Shown: positions 1-8,032, counted from the stretch's first letter. The stretch is DNA of 25,441 nucleotides from CAJQQY01 sp964352225 (GCA_964352225.1 CAYGRM010000046.1:1-25441), one strand, 5' to 3'. A program made the numbers and translations. Notes: a model not told the origin generated them from the letters alone.

Positions 1-24
1 CGAAACCTGCGAGTTGGTATCAGT

Positions 25-86
25 GTAGTGCGAGGTTTGGTAATGCTGGATATAAAAAAAATCCGCTTTACGAAACCTCGCACTAC
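25..86. repeat. REP-like inverted repeat (hairpin)
   Basis: The arms 25-43 and 68-86 are inverted copies of a 19-nt word with a single mismatch (gtagtgcgaggttt...). Weaker pairing continues inward (ggat/atcc), leaving an A-rich loop. The sequence resembles extragenic palindromic repeats scattered in Bacteroidota genomes. That it is a member of a dispersed family is inference from its form and from two other long inverted repeats in this window. Confidence 0.6.
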
Positions 87-420
87 TAATGCCTGCTCAC
101 GGGTTTTGCAAAGCTTAGCATTTCTGAAGAATATTTTTAAGGAAAAAAAGCGAAAAAAGATATTATTATAAACTACGTTTTCTATTGTCTAACTACTTAA
201 TATCAATTTTTTTCACCAATTATTCCGCACAATTAATTTTTTCATCGGGTATTGATGGTATTCCCCGTTTGTTCCATTGTTGTGGTCTTCCCTTATGGTT
301 CACAGTTTAAAGTCTATCATTATTCTAATTTGACTAAATACTTTTAAGTAACCTTTCATAATATTGACAGTAATCCTTCTAAGATTATTTTATGCAACTA
401 TTAAACATTAGGCACGTCCT

Positions 421-428
421 TATGTTTG
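421..428 (+). promoter_or_regulatory. putative -7 box for the outer-membrane receptor gene
   Basis: TATGTTTG matches the Bacteroidota sigma-70 -7 consensus TAnnTTTG exactly. It lies 37 bases before the start codon at 466. No convincing TTTG -33 element is seen at 19-21 bases upstream, so this rests on one half-site. Confidence 0.4.
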
Positions 429-465
429 GATAAATGTTGTTCAATTAACTTAGAAAAAAATTAAT

Positions 466-2895
466 ATGAGATCATATTTTACTTTCCTTTTTACGATTTT
501 AACGATTTCCATTTTTGCTCAAACAGCTTCTATCAAAGGACTTTTACAAGATCCAGATAAAGCACCGGTTTCCTATTCTAATATTGTTTTATATAACAGT
601 ACCGATAGTAGTGTAGTAAAAGTTGAGGTATCTGATGATATTGGAAAATTCTTATTTCAAGGTGTTCCTGCTGGGAATTATTTTTTAGTAGCTAGTTTTA
701 TTGGATATGATGATGCTCGGAAGGAAAATTTACAACTAGTTGATAATCAGCAACTTGATCTAGGGGTATTTGCCTTCAAAGCAGCATCAATCGAGCTAGC
801 GGAGGCAACAGTCAACGCTCGAAGAGCTTTGGTCGAAATCAAGCCAGATCGTACAGTTTTCAATGTTCAAGGTACTATTAATAGTGTGGGGGCAGATGCC
901 ATTGAACTGCTTCGAAAGGCACCTTCTGTTACGGTGGATAATAATGATAATATTAATGTTTTAGGGAGAGCGGGAGTTTTACTTTATGTAGATGGAAAAC
1001 GGCAACCTCTTGCAGGGGATGATTTAACCAATTTTTTAAAAGGCATCTCTGCTGATCAGATCGATCGGATAGACATTATCACCAATCCAGGTGCAAAGTA
1101 TGAAGCGGAAGGTAATGCTGGGATCATTGATATTCGATTGAAAAAGGATAAAAGTCATGGTGCCAACGGAACTGTCAATGCGACTCATAACCAAGGAAGA
1201 GTGGGTAGGAGTAATGTAGGATTTACGGGGAATTATCGAAATAAGCGATTGAATACTTATGGAAATATTGGAGCAGGTAATCGAAATGGATTAAATGATT
1301 TAGTTTTCAATAGTACTCAGAATGGTATAAGACTTCAAGAGACAAATGAAATGAGACGGTCAAGTGAAGCGGTAAACTTTCGGCTTGGAACGGATTTTTT
1401 TATCCATAAAAATCACACCATTGGATTTTTAGTAAGTGGTGGATATAGTGATGACTCGAATCCTGAAACTAATCAAATTAAATTGTCTAATCTCAATTCA
1501 CCCAATGAGATTGATAGTGTATTGATCGCTGAAAACGAAACTGATAGCCAAAGAGATCGATTATCATATAATCTAAATTATAGATTTGAAAATCGAGAAA
1601 AGGGGCAAAGTTTAAATATTGACTTGGATTATGGAAATTTTGGAAATGAGACAGAGCGATTCCAACCTAATCGCTACTTTGATCTCAATAATAATTTGTT
1701 GACGGAAAATATTAGCCGATTTTCGACGCCTTCTGAAATTGATATTTATACTTTTAAAGCAGATTATGAGGCTGATTTTTTAGGAGGAAAATTAGGCGTT
1801 GGAACTAAGCTAAGTCAAGTTATTACCGATAATACCTTCTTAGTGTCTGATGAAATAAATGGAGAAGTCATTCAAAATGATTTCAGATCTAATACTTTCA
1901 AATATGATGAAAAGGTGTATGCTGGGTATGTAAGTTTTAACCGACCAATCAATGCAAAAATTAATTTCTCCGCTGGATTGAGAGCAGAACAAACGGATGC
2001 TGTGGGGAATTTGCAAGCCTTTATCGTTAGTCTCCAGGAGCCTCCGGTGGAGTTGAATTATTTATCATGGTTTCCGAATGCCGGGTTAACTTTTGCCGCA
2101 TCACCGCAGCATAGCTTTGCTTTAAATTATGGTCGGCGAATTAATCGACCTGATTATAATGTTTTAAATCCTTTCAATAATCAATTAAGTGAATTGTCAT
2201 TTCAAAAAGGAAATCCTTTCCTTTCTCCAGAGATAGTTAACAATATTGAATTGGGCTATACGCATAAATATCGATACAATTTCAAATTAGCTTACAGTAA
2301 AACGATAGATCAAATTACTCGATTAATTGGACCAGATGAAAATGATCCGAGAGCGAATTTTATTTCATGGGCCAATTTAGCTAATCAAACCATTGTAAGT
2401 TTTAATGCAAGTCTTCCTTTTTCATTCTCTAAAAAATGGAATTCATTTTTTAATCTGAGTGCTTCGCATATTGATAACCAAGCAGATTATGGCGATGGTG
2501 CCGTTGTGGATGTTCAGGTATTTACCTACACTATTTATCAGCAGCATACTTTTAATTTGCCTAATAAATTTGTTGCCGAAGTGTCGGGATATTATGCCGG
2601 ACCAGGAGTGTGGGGAGGGGTATTTGAATATGAGTCAAGTTGGTCATTAAATTTAGGTTTACAACGTAAATTTTTAAATGATCAATTGAATGTAAGATTA
2701 AGTGCTAATGATATCTTTTTCGAATCAGGTTGGGATGGAGTTTCAGTATTTGATGGGTTAGTTTCGGAAGGAAGTGGCAATTGGGATAGTCGAAATGTGA
2801 GTTTGAGTGTGAGCTATGATTTTGGAAATCAACAGGTGAAATCTAGAAAAAGAAAAACTGGATTGGAGGATGAAGCGGGTAGAATTGAGAATTAA
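466..2895 (+). CDS. outer-membrane beta-barrel receptor (TonB-dependent receptor-like, OMP_b-brl_3 type)
   Basis: An 809-aa protein with a signal peptide (residues 1-18, cleavage probable after FAQ). A carboxypeptidase-regulatory-like domain follows (about 20-110, with GLLQD...PVSYSNIVLY and the FIGY segment). Next is a TonB plug-like domain (about 125-225, PSVTVDNNDNINVLGRAGV, IDIITNPGAKYEAEGNAGII). The rest is a C-terminal barrel rich in alternating aromatic and polar strands (about 300-795). Bacteroidota proteins of this architecture sit in the outer membrane; many are of unknown substrate and are not partnered by SusD, and no SusD gene is present here. The ATG at 466 is chosen because the signal peptide starts directly there. 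The short basic tail after the last strand (KSRKRKTGLEDEAGRIEN) is unusual for a barrel, which normally ends in an aromatic residue. The substrate cannot be inferred. Confidence 0.88.
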   Translation: MRSYFTFLFTILTISIFAQTASIKGLLQDPDKAPVSYSNIVLYNSTDSSVVKVEVSDDIGKFLFQGVPAGNYFLVASFIGYDDARKENLQLVDNQQLDLGVFAFKAASIELAEATVNARRALVEIKPDRTVFNVQGTINSVGADAIELLRKAPSVTVDNNDNINVLGRAGVLLYVDGKRQPLAGDDLTNFLKGISADQIDRIDIITNPGAKYEAEGNAGIIDIRLKKDKSHGANGTVNATHNQGRVGRSNVGFTGNYRNKRLNTYGNIGAGNRNGLNDLVFNSTQNGIRLQETNEMRRSSEAVNFRLGTDFFIHKNHTIGFLVSGGYSDDSNPETNQIKLSNLNSPNEIDSVLIAENETDSQRDRLSYNLNYRFENREKGQSLNIDLDYGNFGNETERFQPNRYFDLNNNLLTENISRFSTPSEIDIYTFKADYEADFLGGKLGVGTKLSQVITDNTFLVSDEINGEVIQNDFRSNTFKYDEKVYAGYVSFNRPINAKINFSAGLRAEQTDAVGNLQAFIVSLQEPPVELNYLSWFPNAGLTFAASPQHSFALNYGRRINRPDYNVLNPFNNQLSELSFQKGNPFLSPEIVNNIELGYTHKYRYNFKLAYSKTIDQITRLIGPDENDPRANFISWANLANQTIVSFNASLPFSFSKKWNSFFNLSASHIDNQADYGDGAVVDVQVFTYTIYQQHTFNLPNKFVAEVSGYYAGPGVWGGVFEYESSWSLNLGLQRKFLNDQLNVRLSANDIFFESGWDGVSVFDGLVSEGSGNWDSRNVSLSVSYDFGNQQVKSRKRKTGLEDEAGRIEN

Positions 2896-2908
2896 AAGCA
2901 TTAATAAG

Positions 2909-3069
2909 GGAGGCTGTCTCATTAGTAAAATTAGAAAACTATGACCAAAATTAAATTTTGCCACATAGGAACATAGGTCAGATAGACGAAATTTTATATG
3001 TCCTATTTTTCTATGTGGTAATAAAAATTCTATGTTAGTTTTTAATTATTCACTTATGAGACAGCCTCC
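2909..3069. mobile_element. MITE-like 161-bp inverted-repeat element
   Basis: The termini are inverted copies: ggaggctgtctcat at 2909-2922 and its complement at 3056-3069, with imperfect pairing continuing to about 33 bases. A second, inner inverted repeat (2961-2976 with 3003-3018, ccacatagga...) makes the whole piece a double hairpin. It contains no ORF. The GAGGCTGTCTCA-type end resembles the ends of some insertion sequences, so a nonautonomous derivative is the best guess (inference). It lies between two convergent genes and may also end transcription from both sides. Confidence 0.6.
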
Positions 3070-3084
3070 ACCACACTCGAAAAT

Positions 3085-4434
3085 TTAAAGATATTTATTA
3101 AACCAAAGTGCAATGGTATATCTTGAAAAGAAGACAGCTAGTTTTCGCCCCAAAGTTGGTTTTGGAAAATTGTGTTTTTTGGGATACACCGCTTTATTTT
3201 TTTTATTGATGCGTACCGCATTTAGAAAATTTTGCTCAATCATTTGCAAGTGATCATTCGCCACCGCACTATCTTCAACTACCACGGCTACTTCTGTATT
3301 CAAGGTCTCGGATGGAAAATGAATATTATAAGATCCAACGATAGATACTTTTCCATCAATAATTATAGTCTTTAAGTGTAATTTTTTTGGACCTTGATAT
3401 TCCCAGATTTCCAAACCTAATTTGAGTAATTTTTTCCGTCTGTTTAGGTAAGCAGCATGATATATGTTTAGATCATTGCTTTGCATTGAGTTGGCTAACA
3501 CCGTTATTTTTATACCTTTTTTTTGTGCCTCTTCAAAAAAATCCATCCACAATCGAGTTGGAATAAAGTAAGCATTTTCAATAATAATATGTCTTTTAGC
3601 AGTTCGTAACAAGGCGAGGAGTTCCTCTGTACACTTGTTATCTTTTACGTCTGAAGTTACAAAAATAGAATCTCTGACCTTGAGTAAATCATCATGGATA
3701 AATCTTATGGGATGCTCAGTAGTGTAAGTATCATCAAGCCAACTATAATTGGGATTATATCCTTTGGGGAATGAAAAAGAAAGTTTAGAATAGGCAGCAT
3801 TCAAATCTTTGGCTACCTTATCTTTTTTCTTTGTATGTCTTTTTGAAAATTTTAAAGGAAAGGAAACTTTAGAATTGTACCAAGACTCAAAAAAATGAAA
3901 GCGAGCTGTTCTCCCAACATTTACTCCTTCAACTAATACCTCTAAATCTTTAAAATTATAATTTGCATCTAGATCAAAATATTTGCCTTCAATATTGCGA
4001 CCACCTGTTAAAACCCATTTGCCTTCAATAACCATCTTCTTTTCATGAAGACCTCTGAATATACCATATTTGGAAAACCTTTTTACTTGGAATTTTTTTA
4101 ATTCAACTCCTTGAGCTGCTAGATAGGCTCTGATTTTTTTATTTATTTGTTTACCATGTTGGTCAATTATTATCTTAACTTTTACCCCTCTTTCTCTTGC
4201 AGCTTCGACAGCCAAGTGAAGAACCGCTTTGCCTACAATATCATCTCGGAAGATATAATAGGAAAATAGAATTTCATGTTTGGCTTGGTTAATTAGATCA
4301 AATCGACATTGTAAAGCTTCTCGTTCATCACTTATAAATCTCCATTTATCTGCCTTTAATTGTACAGGAAATAAGAGAAGTAGAAGAAAAACAAAGGCAG
4401 GAATAGTTTTTTTGAGGAAAGAAGATGGGGTCAT
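3085..4434 (-). CDS. phospholipase D-like / cardiolipin synthase-family protein, exported
   Basis: A 449-aa protein with an N-terminal signal sequence or anchor (residues 1-28, long leucine/phenylalanine run ending QLKADK). It has two PLD half-sites. The first is HEKKMVIE (H130, K132), followed by GGRN. The second is HLKTIIID (H353, K355, D360), followed by GSYN. This is the layout of the HKD superfamily, which hydrolyses or transfers phosphatidyl groups (phospholipase D, cardiolipin synthase). The acidic residue of the first motif is Glu137 instead of the usual Asp. Length and motif spacing fit a bacterial two-HKD enzyme, probably acting on the periplasmic face of a membrane. The gene stands alone and converges on the receptor gene. 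Whether it makes cardiolipin, cleaves phospholipid or does something else cannot be told. Confidence 0.8.
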   Translation of the reverse strand: MTPSSFLKKTIPAFVFLLLLLFPVQLKADKWRFISDEREALQCRFDLINQAKHEILFSYYIFRDDIVGKAVLHLAVEAARERGVKVKIIIDQHGKQINKKIRAYLAAQGVELKKFQVKRFSKYGIFRGLHEKKMVIEGKWVLTGGRNIEGKYFDLDANYNFKDLEVLVEGVNVGRTARFHFFESWYNSKVSFPLKFSKRHTKKKDKVAKDLNAAYSKLSFSFPKGYNPNYSWLDDTYTTEHPIRFIHDDLLKVRDSIFVTSDVKDNKCTEELLALLRTAKRHIIIENAYFIPTRLWMDFFEEAQKKGIKITVLANSMQSNDLNIYHAAYLNRRKKLLKLGLEIWEYQGPKKLHLKTIIIDGKVSIVGSYNIHFPSETLNTEVAVVVEDSAVANDHLQMIEQNFLNAVRINKKNKAVYPKKHNFPKPTLGRKLAVFFSRYTIALWFNKYL

Positions 4435-4688
4435 ATGGTTACTATTATTTTTTGTTTCTTAAAATCAGAAGGGTAATATATTTTAAAAGATTTAGAAACA
4501 TGATGATATTTGTCAATGTGGATTTTATTAACCTTAACTATTCATTTTGAAATATTAATAAGGGGAAACGGAGAACATCTTTATTCAAAATAAGTTGAAT
4601 CTAAAATTTTAGGTCTTTTAATTAAAATGATTTTAATTTGATCAAATTTATTTTAATAATCCTTACCCAAAACCAAAATTATTCTCCC

Positions 4689-4696
4689 TATTTTTG
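4689..4696 (+). promoter_or_regulatory. putative -7 box for the histidine kinase gene
   Basis: TATTTTTG fits TAnnTTTG and lies 29 bases before the ATG at 4726. No clear -33 box is seen at the usual distance. Confidence 0.35.
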
Positions 4697-4725
4697 GAAC
4701 ATATTTAAAAAACAATCAGATATTA

Positions 4726-6642
4726 ATGACTACGCATCTAGATCAAAAAGCGAATATTAAACTCCTCGAGCGACAACTCGAACAGCAAAAAGACAATCGT
4801 CAGCGATTAGTCTTGCTTGATCAGTTAGCGAGTCATTATACCTACACCAATGTTCGGAAAGGGCAAAAGTGTCTAGCAGAAATTGCGCAAATTTTACTAG
4901 ATAATCCTAATCCAGATTTTGAACTTAACTATCATAAAAATACAGCGCTGATCGAAAATCAGTTGTATAATTATACCCTTGCCGAGCAGCATTTTCAAAA
5001 ATCAGTAGAAATCGTCGAAGAACGTGGTGACATTCAGCAACAAGTAGATACTTACATCGACTACTCTGGAACTTGTCTAAATTTGGATAAGTTAGAGATG
5101 GCCAAATACTTCCTGGAAGAAGCTGCAAAAAAACTCAAAGCATTTCCTGATAATTTGTTAACTGCTAGAATCACTTGTCGTTCTGGTTTTTTGAGTTTGC
5201 ATGTCAACAATTATGCTCGTGCCATTGAGTTGTTATTGGAAGCAGAAAAAAATATCACCGCTGCCGAACATCGACTGACTTTGAAAGATTATTATTTTTT
5301 AGCCTTGATTTATTCAGGGCTGGGAAGAATCTATGAGCACAATGGAAATACGGAGAAAAGTGTCAAAGCTTATCTGAAAGGTGCGAACCTTTGTGAGACG
5401 ATAGGGATGAGAACTCGAATGTCTTGGCATTATTTGAATGTGGGGAAATCTTATATGTCACTTGATGAACATGATAGTGCGGAGTCATTTTTTAGTAAAG
5501 CTATTCAGATTCAGGATGATATTTCGCAAGATGCAAGGGCAGGAGCTTATGCTAATTTGGGATATTGTTATTATCTCAAGCAAAAATATGAACCAGCGCT
5601 AGAACTATTTGGAAAAGCTGAAAATCTATATATTGAAAGGAAAGGAGATAACTCTACAAATCTTTCTAGAATTGAATGTTGGAAAGCACGACTCTTTGCA
5701 GAGACGGATCGACATCGGCGGGCAGAAAGACATTTTTTCAAAGCATTTGAATATGCTGCGGAAAATGACTTAAAACAACTTTCAGATGTTTGTCAATACA
5801 TTGCGGAGTACCATGCGGAGTTAGAAAATTATAAATCAGCTTATGAATATTTACAGCTTTATAATGATATAAAAGAGCGGCACAATGAGGAAGTGAATGA
5901 AAGAGGTGTGATGGAAATGCAAGTAAAATATGAAACGGAGAAAAGTGAGCAGGAAGCGGAAATGCTGCGTCTACAAGCGACAGGTTTGCAACTCAAAGCT
6001 TTGCGAGCGCAGATGAATCCCCATTTCATGTACAATGCTTTGAATAGTATTCAAAATTTTATTACTTCCGAGCAAACAGAATCTGCAACCAAATATCTTG
6101 CGAAATTTGCGAAGCTGATGCGGCAAAGTTTGGAGTATTCAGATTTGGAAATGATCTCTTTGGAAAAAGAAATCGAGTTTCTCGAAGATTATTTATTGTT
6201 GAATCAGAAGCTAAGATTTGAAAATTTCCTTAATTATGAAATTAATCTAAGTGAAGATATCGAAGAGGATATTATGGGTGTTCCTACCATGATCATCCAA
6301 CCTTATGTTGAAAATGCGATTGAACATGGATTAAGAACGGTGGAATCAGGTATCGTAAAAATTAATTTCTCGCTAGCAGATGAAGATACTATTCTCTGTG
6401 TGATTGAAGATAATGGAATCGGAAGGGAGGTAGCCAAAGAACGTCAAAGAAAGGATGGTTACCATCTTACCCATAAATCAAGAGGAACAAGTATCACCGA
6501 ACAACGATTAAGAATTCTACATAAGTCTCACAAAAAAGGATTTCACGTAAAAACCATTGACCTACGAAATCAAAATGGAATAGGAATCGGAACTAAAGTG
6601 GAAGTCAAAATTCCAATTATTGACCTTCAGATTAAAATTTAA
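4726..6642 (+). CDS. TPR-containing sensor histidine kinase, LytS/YehU family, without membrane segments
   Basis: A 638-aa protein. Residues about 1-385 are helical repeats of the tetratricopeptide type (for example around 195-225, 235-265, 273-305 and 355-385). A short charged coiled coil follows (about 385-428). The His_kinase module has phosphoacceptor His433 in QMNPHFMYNALNSIQNFI. The ATPase domain has an N box at PYVENAIEHGL (527-536), a G1 box at EDNGIGR (561-567) and a terminal glycine-rich stretch near 617-623. In this family the kinase normally signals to a LytTR-type response regulator, often encoded next door; none is present in the window. Most TPR-LytS kinases have a signal peptide and a transmembrane helix between TPR and kinase. 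I see neither, so this one is probably cytoplasmic. The signal sensed is unknown. Confidence 0.88.
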   Translation: MTTHLDQKANIKLLERQLEQQKDNRQRLVLLDQLASHYTYTNVRKGQKCLAEIAQILLDNPNPDFELNYHKNTALIENQLYNYTLAEQHFQKSVEIVEERGDIQQQVDTYIDYSGTCLNLDKLEMAKYFLEEAAKKLKAFPDNLLTARITCRSGFLSLHVNNYARAIELLLEAEKNITAAEHRLTLKDYYFLALIYSGLGRIYEHNGNTEKSVKAYLKGANLCETIGMRTRMSWHYLNVGKSYMSLDEHDSAESFFSKAIQIQDDISQDARAGAYANLGYCYYLKQKYEPALELFGKAENLYIERKGDNSTNLSRIECWKARLFAETDRHRRAERHFFKAFEYAAENDLKQLSDVCQYIAEYHAELENYKSAYEYLQLYNDIKERHNEEVNERGVMEMQVKYETEKSEQEAEMLRLQATGLQLKALRAQMNPHFMYNALNSIQNFITSEQTESATKYLAKFAKLMRQSLEYSDLEMISLEKEIEFLEDYLLLNQKLRFENFLNYEINLSEDIEEDIMGVPTMIIQPYVENAIEHGLRTVESGIVKINFSLADEDTILCVIEDNGIGREVAKERQRKDGYHLTHKSRGTSITEQRLRILHKSHKKGFHVKTIDLRNQNGIGIGTKVEVKIPIIDLQIKI

Positions 6643-6749
6643 CTAATATTAAAAATCCGTTATCTAAATAATAACAACCGCTTTCTACTAATTTCCTCCC
6701 ACTCGGTCATTTCGTATCTAATATTAATAAAAGTCGCTATATATTGCAG

Positions 6750-6820
6750 GAGTTTTCTCATAGTATGTTTGTTTAATCTTCCTGCATCTTGCTCCCTCCT
6801 GAGATGCAGGAAATTTTTTT
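6750..6820 (+). ncRNA. candidate small RNA, copy 1 (conserved 19-nt word plus terminator hairpin)
   Basis: The word gttttctcatagtatgttt (6752-6770) is followed after 8 bases by an 11-bp stem, 6779-6789 (ttcctgcatct) with 6802-6812, and a run of seven T (6814-6820). A possible -7 box TATATTGC lies at 6740-6747. The same word followed by a differently sequenced but equally well-paired stem occurs at two other sites. That points to an RNA whose 5' word is conserved in sequence and whose terminator is conserved only in structure. I do not recognise the family. It could alternatively be a cis-acting leader or attenuator. Confidence 0.5.
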
Positions 6821-6952
6821 CCCTTTCGAAAAGGTAGTAACTACCTCTTTCTTTATTTACCGTTTCCTAAATAAATTGCACCACTTTAGTCTATTTCGCA
6901 CCCACTTCGTAAATGTAGGTTTAGAGAACGTTTTATGCGTTCTATATTGCAT

Positions 6953-7019
6953 AAGTTTTCTCATAGTATGTTTAATTTTCCTACACTTTTTTTCCCTTCT
7001 GGAGTGTAGGAATTTTTTT
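6953..7019 (+). ncRNA. candidate small RNA, copy 2
   Basis: The identical 19-nt word lies at 6955-6973. It is followed by a 10-bp stem, ttcctacact at 6978-6987 with 7003-7012, and seven T (7013-7019). A possible -7 box TATATTGC (6943-6950) is four bases before the word, exactly as in copy 1. Compared with copy 1 the stem sequence differs on both arms, yet pairing is kept (compensatory change). Confidence 0.5.
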
Positions 7020-7208
7020 GCCTTGTGGTGAAATTCCGTCACTTCGTCCACTTTCTTCATAGTTCTAATCTCCGTTCAATTTTTAAAAAACGTCTACATT
7101 CGAAATTCCTTGTTGGATATTCGATATTCTAGTTTGGTGGTTTGATATTCCCAATCAGTAAAAATACCCACTAAAATAATCCGCCACCGCTTTTAATCAA
7201 AAGAATTC

Positions 7209-7226
7209 CCCGATGCTTGCATCGGG
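7209..7226. repeat. small perfect hairpin CCCGATGC-TT-GCATCGGG
   Basis: An 8-bp perfect stem with a two-base loop between copy 2 of the small-RNA element and the 56-nt inverted repeat. It is GC-rich against AT-rich surroundings. I do not know its function; it looks like an extragenic palindrome. Confidence 0.45.
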
Positions 7227-7253
7227 TGCAAAAGAAGCAAAGATTTTATAGTA

Positions 7254-7533
7254 GTAAACTGCAAGGAGCAGATCGTAACGTAGATTTGGCTTTAGCCGAA
7301 TACAGCAAGCACGAACAAAACCAAAATTCATTTAACAAATAGCAAATCAAAATTTTAACTTTCTGCTAACCAACATTTTATGAAACAGGCATTCGCTAGT
7401 ACTGGTCGCGTAGAGCTTCCTTTCTCGTGTGTTATATTCCAAAACCTCAGGTTTCACTAAAAAAAATAAAGCACTTTCTTGCTGTATTCGGCTAAAGCCA
7501 AATCTACGTTACGATCTGCTCATTGCAGTATAC
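7254..7533. repeat. inverted repeat with 56-nt arms (REP/MITE-like)
   Basis: Arms 7254-7309 and 7478-7533 are inverted copies with two mismatches in 56 positions; each contains ggctttagccgaata. The 168-bp interior has no ORF of note. The arm core gtagatttggctttagccg is similar to the core of the 24-nt repeat at 10686/10763 (gtggtctgctttagctgac), so the two probably belong to one dispersed family. Transposition in trans is inference. Confidence 0.7.
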
Positions 7534-7608
7534 ACTTTAATTTAATGATATTCGGCTTTAGCTCTGCATTTCTGTTTAGAAACGGTAATAGATTTTTTTG
7601 ATTTTCCG

Positions 7609-7891
7609 TTAGCTTGCTGCGGAGTAGTTCAATAATTCCCCATCTTCTGCCTCTGGACTCAAATAAAGAATCGTTTGACCATTTTTTTCTCCAAAATGAA
7701 AAATGAAATCCAATTTCCCATCACCATCCAAATCACCTGCCGATTGAATCGATATGGCGTGAGAGATCTCCATTTTTTTAAATTGAGCAAAGGATTGATT
7801 TTAATGGATTTCTAGGCAAAATTTATTTTCTCCACGTCCAAAACAAGTAATATAAAACCATTTTCTAAAAGAAATCAGCCACTAACGGAAA
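7609..7891 (-). pseudogene. decayed C-terminal end of an FG-GAP/VCBS-repeat protein
   Basis: Reading the minus strand down from about 7891 gives, after one apparent frameshift near 7861-7888, a stretch ending GRGENKFCLEIH. An in-frame TAA (7803-7801) follows, then QSFAQFKKMEISHAIS, AGDLDGDGKLDFIFHFGE and a tail TILYLSPEAEDGELLNYSAAS with a stop at 7611-7609. The DLDGDGKLD calcium-loop pattern and a following LYLS..A..GEL tail are typical of the last FG-GAP-like unit of Bacteroidota surface or extracellular proteins. No upstream part of the gene survives, and there is no start codon with plausible context, so this is a relic. The only ATG within it (7773) would give a 54-aa peptide. Confidence 0.65.
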
Positions 7892-7954
7892 TTACGTACC
7901 AATACATTATAATTATTTTAATATTTAAAATACGTAATGTATCTTTGGACTGTG

Positions 7955-8023
7955 TAGTTTTCTCATAGTATGTTTATATCTCCTACAGCTAAATTAGCCT
8001 TCAGTTGTAGGAGATTTTTTTTT
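7955..8023 (+). ncRNA. candidate small RNA, copy 3
   Basis: The identical 19-nt word lies at 7957-7975. It is followed by a 13-position stem, atctcctacagct at 7978-7990 with 8003-8015, including one G-U pair, and nine T (8015-8023). A match to the -7 consensus (TATCTTTG, 7940-7947) lies nine bases before the word. Upstream sequence is not related to that of copies 1 and 2, so only the word and the hairpin design are shared. Confidence 0.5.
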
Positions 8024-8032
8024 GGGAAAATG

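Larger units (their letters stand above)
1..465. other. gene-free leader region
   Basis: I see no coding region here. The left 90 bases carry a long imperfect hairpin (listed separately) and a partial third copy of its arm at the very edge (cgaaacctgcgag). The remainder is AT-rich. The only other signal is a Bacteroidota-type -7 box shortly before the receptor gene. Confidence 0.7.
6652..7019 (+). repeat. diverged tandem duplication, 203-bp period
   Basis: The approximately 95 bases before copy 1 and before copy 2 of the small-RNA element can be aligned. Both begin CCGTT..CTAAATAA (6657 and 6860), share an ATTTC..CCCACT block, and end TATATTGC just before the 19-nt word. All offsets are 203 bases. 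The duplicated unit therefore includes upstream sequence as well as the RNA element, as expected if promoter and transcript were copied together. Confidence 0.5.

Noticed and set aside
6789..7031. 80-codon plus-strand open frame
   Set aside because: It runs through the terminator hairpins and T runs of RNA copies 1 and 2 and encodes a low-complexity Phe/Leu-rich product with no family resemblance.
6750..8023. CRISPR-like array
   Set aside because: The three 19-nt copies are irregularly spaced (203 and about 1000 bases) and each is followed by its own hairpin; there are no spacers and no cas genes.
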